64,000 nucleotides of DNA, taken from positions 186,001 through 250,000 of the forward strand of contig JADKJW010000031.1 in assembly GCA_016720835.1 (NCBI GenBank), written 5' to 3'. Both the position numbers and the translations under genes were made by a program. How positions within the stretch are numbered: the first letter of the stretch is position 1; every line of letters begins with the position of its first letter. This document shows, piece by piece, positions 63,060 through 64,000 of the stretch. The DNA is from Ignavibacteria bacterium (GTDB lineage: Bacteria > Bacteroidota > Ignavibacteria > SZUA-365). The notes beneath the pieces were generated by a model that was not told where the DNA came from, did no database searches, and saw only the letters and a program-made list of their open reading frames with translations.

Positions 63060-64000
63060 TTATTGCATATGCAGCAGGACCGATGATGCCGAACTCTCGC
63101 GCGTTCGCACGCGACACACGAGAACGCCGCGCGGCAGATCACGCATCGGGATCGTGACGCTGTTCGTGCCCGCAGCGTAGAGACGGTCGTTCGCGACAGA
63201 CAGCAGCAAAGTTCCAAGCGTGTTGAATACGTCGATGGTGATCGTCGACGGTTTCATCAGGTCGAACTGTACCGTGACCTCGTTCGATGCCGGATTCGGA
63301 AAGTGCCGCAGCTTCATGGCAACCGGGAGCGCGACCGCCGCGTGATCGACGCCGACCACTGCCTGCACGGAACGGAAGACCCCGTCGCCTCTCGTGCCGA
63401 GATACAGATGGTCCGACGCGTCGATCGCGAATGCCTGGAGATCGCCGGCGAATTCCGTCAGCGTCTGCGAGGACCATGTGCGGCCGTCGTCCGCGCTGCG
63501 GAACAGGGTACGGCCGTTCCTCGCGAGCAGTGCGCCGCTGCGATCGAAGATGATTTCCCGGATATAATCCGGGGCGGACAACACCCGTTCCCAACGCTCG
63601 CCATCATCGCTCGAGCGATACAACGCGCTGCGCGTGGATGCGAAGACCGAGCCGCTCAGCGGATGAACAGCCAGTGCCTGGACCAGAGAATCGGACGGAT
63701 CGAGCTTCACGTGCTTCCATGTGGCGCCGCGATCGCCGGAAGACAGGAGGCCCTGTGTGCGCGCGCCGGTGAATAGTGTGCCGTTGGGAGCAATGGCGAT
63801 GCTCGTTCGCCCCTCTCCGAATGTCATCCAGGGAAGAACATTCGACCAGGTGAGGCCCCTATCGGACGAAAATTCGAGGCCGAACGAGCTGGCTAACCAT
63901 ACTCCTCCGTCGGGCTGAATCGCAACGTCAAGGATCTCAAAGCCCCAACCGGAACCATGATTGCGCACCCAGGTGTTGCCATGATCTGTCGAGACAAACA
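63060..64000 (-). CDS. Secreted Asp-box propeller protein with type IX sorting domain (5' end outside window)
   Basis: The frame is open to the window edge, so only the C-terminal 312 codons are seen. It has five Asp-box-like turns (STDHGNTW, SSDRGLTW, SGDRGATW, SSDDGERW, SADDGRTW) spaced like propeller blades. It ends with a type IX sorting domain (RHFPNPASNEVTVQF, NTLGTLLLSV, LPRGVLVCRV, VLLHMQ). It resembles the protein at 31677 in plan but is GC-rich like its neighbours. Likely surface-exposed; no catalytic residue is recognised. Confidence 0.82.
   Translation of the reverse strand, partial: FVSTDHGNTWVRNHGSGWGFEILDVAIQPDGGVWLASSFGLEFSSDRGLTWSNVLPWMTFGEGRTSIAIAPNGTLFTGARTQGLLSSGDRGATWKHVKLDPSDSLVQALAVHPLSGSVFASTRSALYRSSDDGERWERVLSAPDYIREIIFDRSGALLARNGRTLFRSADDGRTWSSQTLTEFAGDLQAFAIDASDHLYLGTRGDGVFRSVQAVVGVDHAAVALPVAMKLRHFPNPASNEVTVQFDLMKPSTITIDVFNTLGTLLLSVANDRLYAAGTNSVTIPMRDLPRGVLVCRVRTRESSASSVLLHMQ

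Overview
The window is a high-GC bacterial chromosome segment, probably from the FCB group (Bacteroidota sensu lato; the Ignavibacteria/Kapabacteria/Chlorobi side is my best guess). The reasons are three secreted proteins whose C-termini look like type IX secretion sorting domains, with a YPNPF-type motif; the gene order secY-map-infA-rpmJ without adk; and promoters of the form TTGnnn, 17 nt, TAnnTT, whose downstream element resembles the Bacteroidota -7 box TAnnTTTG. No tRNA, rRNA, CRISPR array or insertion sequence was found.

Layout. (1) 1-29,999 is one long plus-strand information-processing block: the rplK tail, rplA-rplJ-rplL, rpoB-rpoC, the str genes rpsL-rpsG-fusA-tuf, then the S10, spc and alpha clusters from rpsJ to rplQ, closed by a strong intrinsic terminator at 29,967. 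Inside it are a terminator-like hairpin between rplL and rpoB, another between tuf and rpsJ, and a promoter before rpsL. (2) 30,109-34,060 holds engB, then a visibly lower-GC accessory patch with a BrnT-like toxin/CopG-like antitoxin pair and a 741-residue secreted Asp-box beta-propeller. (3) 34,061-41,967 is a minus-strand replication/repair cluster transcribed dnaX, an unknown HerA-like ATPase, xth, polA. The unknown protein has lost its Walker A motif and carries about 25 RDDR-x pentapeptides. (4) 42,132-54,276 is plus-strand housekeeping: a TPR protein, a heptosyltransferase-like enzyme, DUF3108, a tightly overlapping envelope/unknown run ending in cdsA, pyrG, a frameshifted secreted protein, dnaG, phhB, a TPR protein and pyrE. 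(5) 54,307-57,582 has a minus-strand double-receiver protein and a divergent, frameshifted long-chain acyl-CoA ligase. (6) 57,715-62,269 is nuoABCDEF, which ends at nuoF with no nuoG. A lone CX5R phosphatase and the 3' part of another secreted propeller follow.

How the parts work together. The first 30 kb supplies transcription and translation with SecY secretion. The minus-strand cluster couples clamp loading (DnaX), abasic-site cleavage (ExoIII) and gap filling (Pol I) with an uncharacterised ATPase-fold protein, which is the best candidate here for something undescribed. Two further patterns recur across the window. Six promoters share exactly the same architecture, and degenerate period-7 repeats sit at the 3' ends of genes at four places, one of them containing the nuoE stop codon.

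Caution: three genes (polA, the secreted protein at 50,163 and the acyl-CoA ligase) are each broken by a single-base shift while both halves stay well conserved. Assembly or sequencing errors are therefore possible, and other single-base oddities (for example the DnaG zinc-ligand change) should be read in that light.
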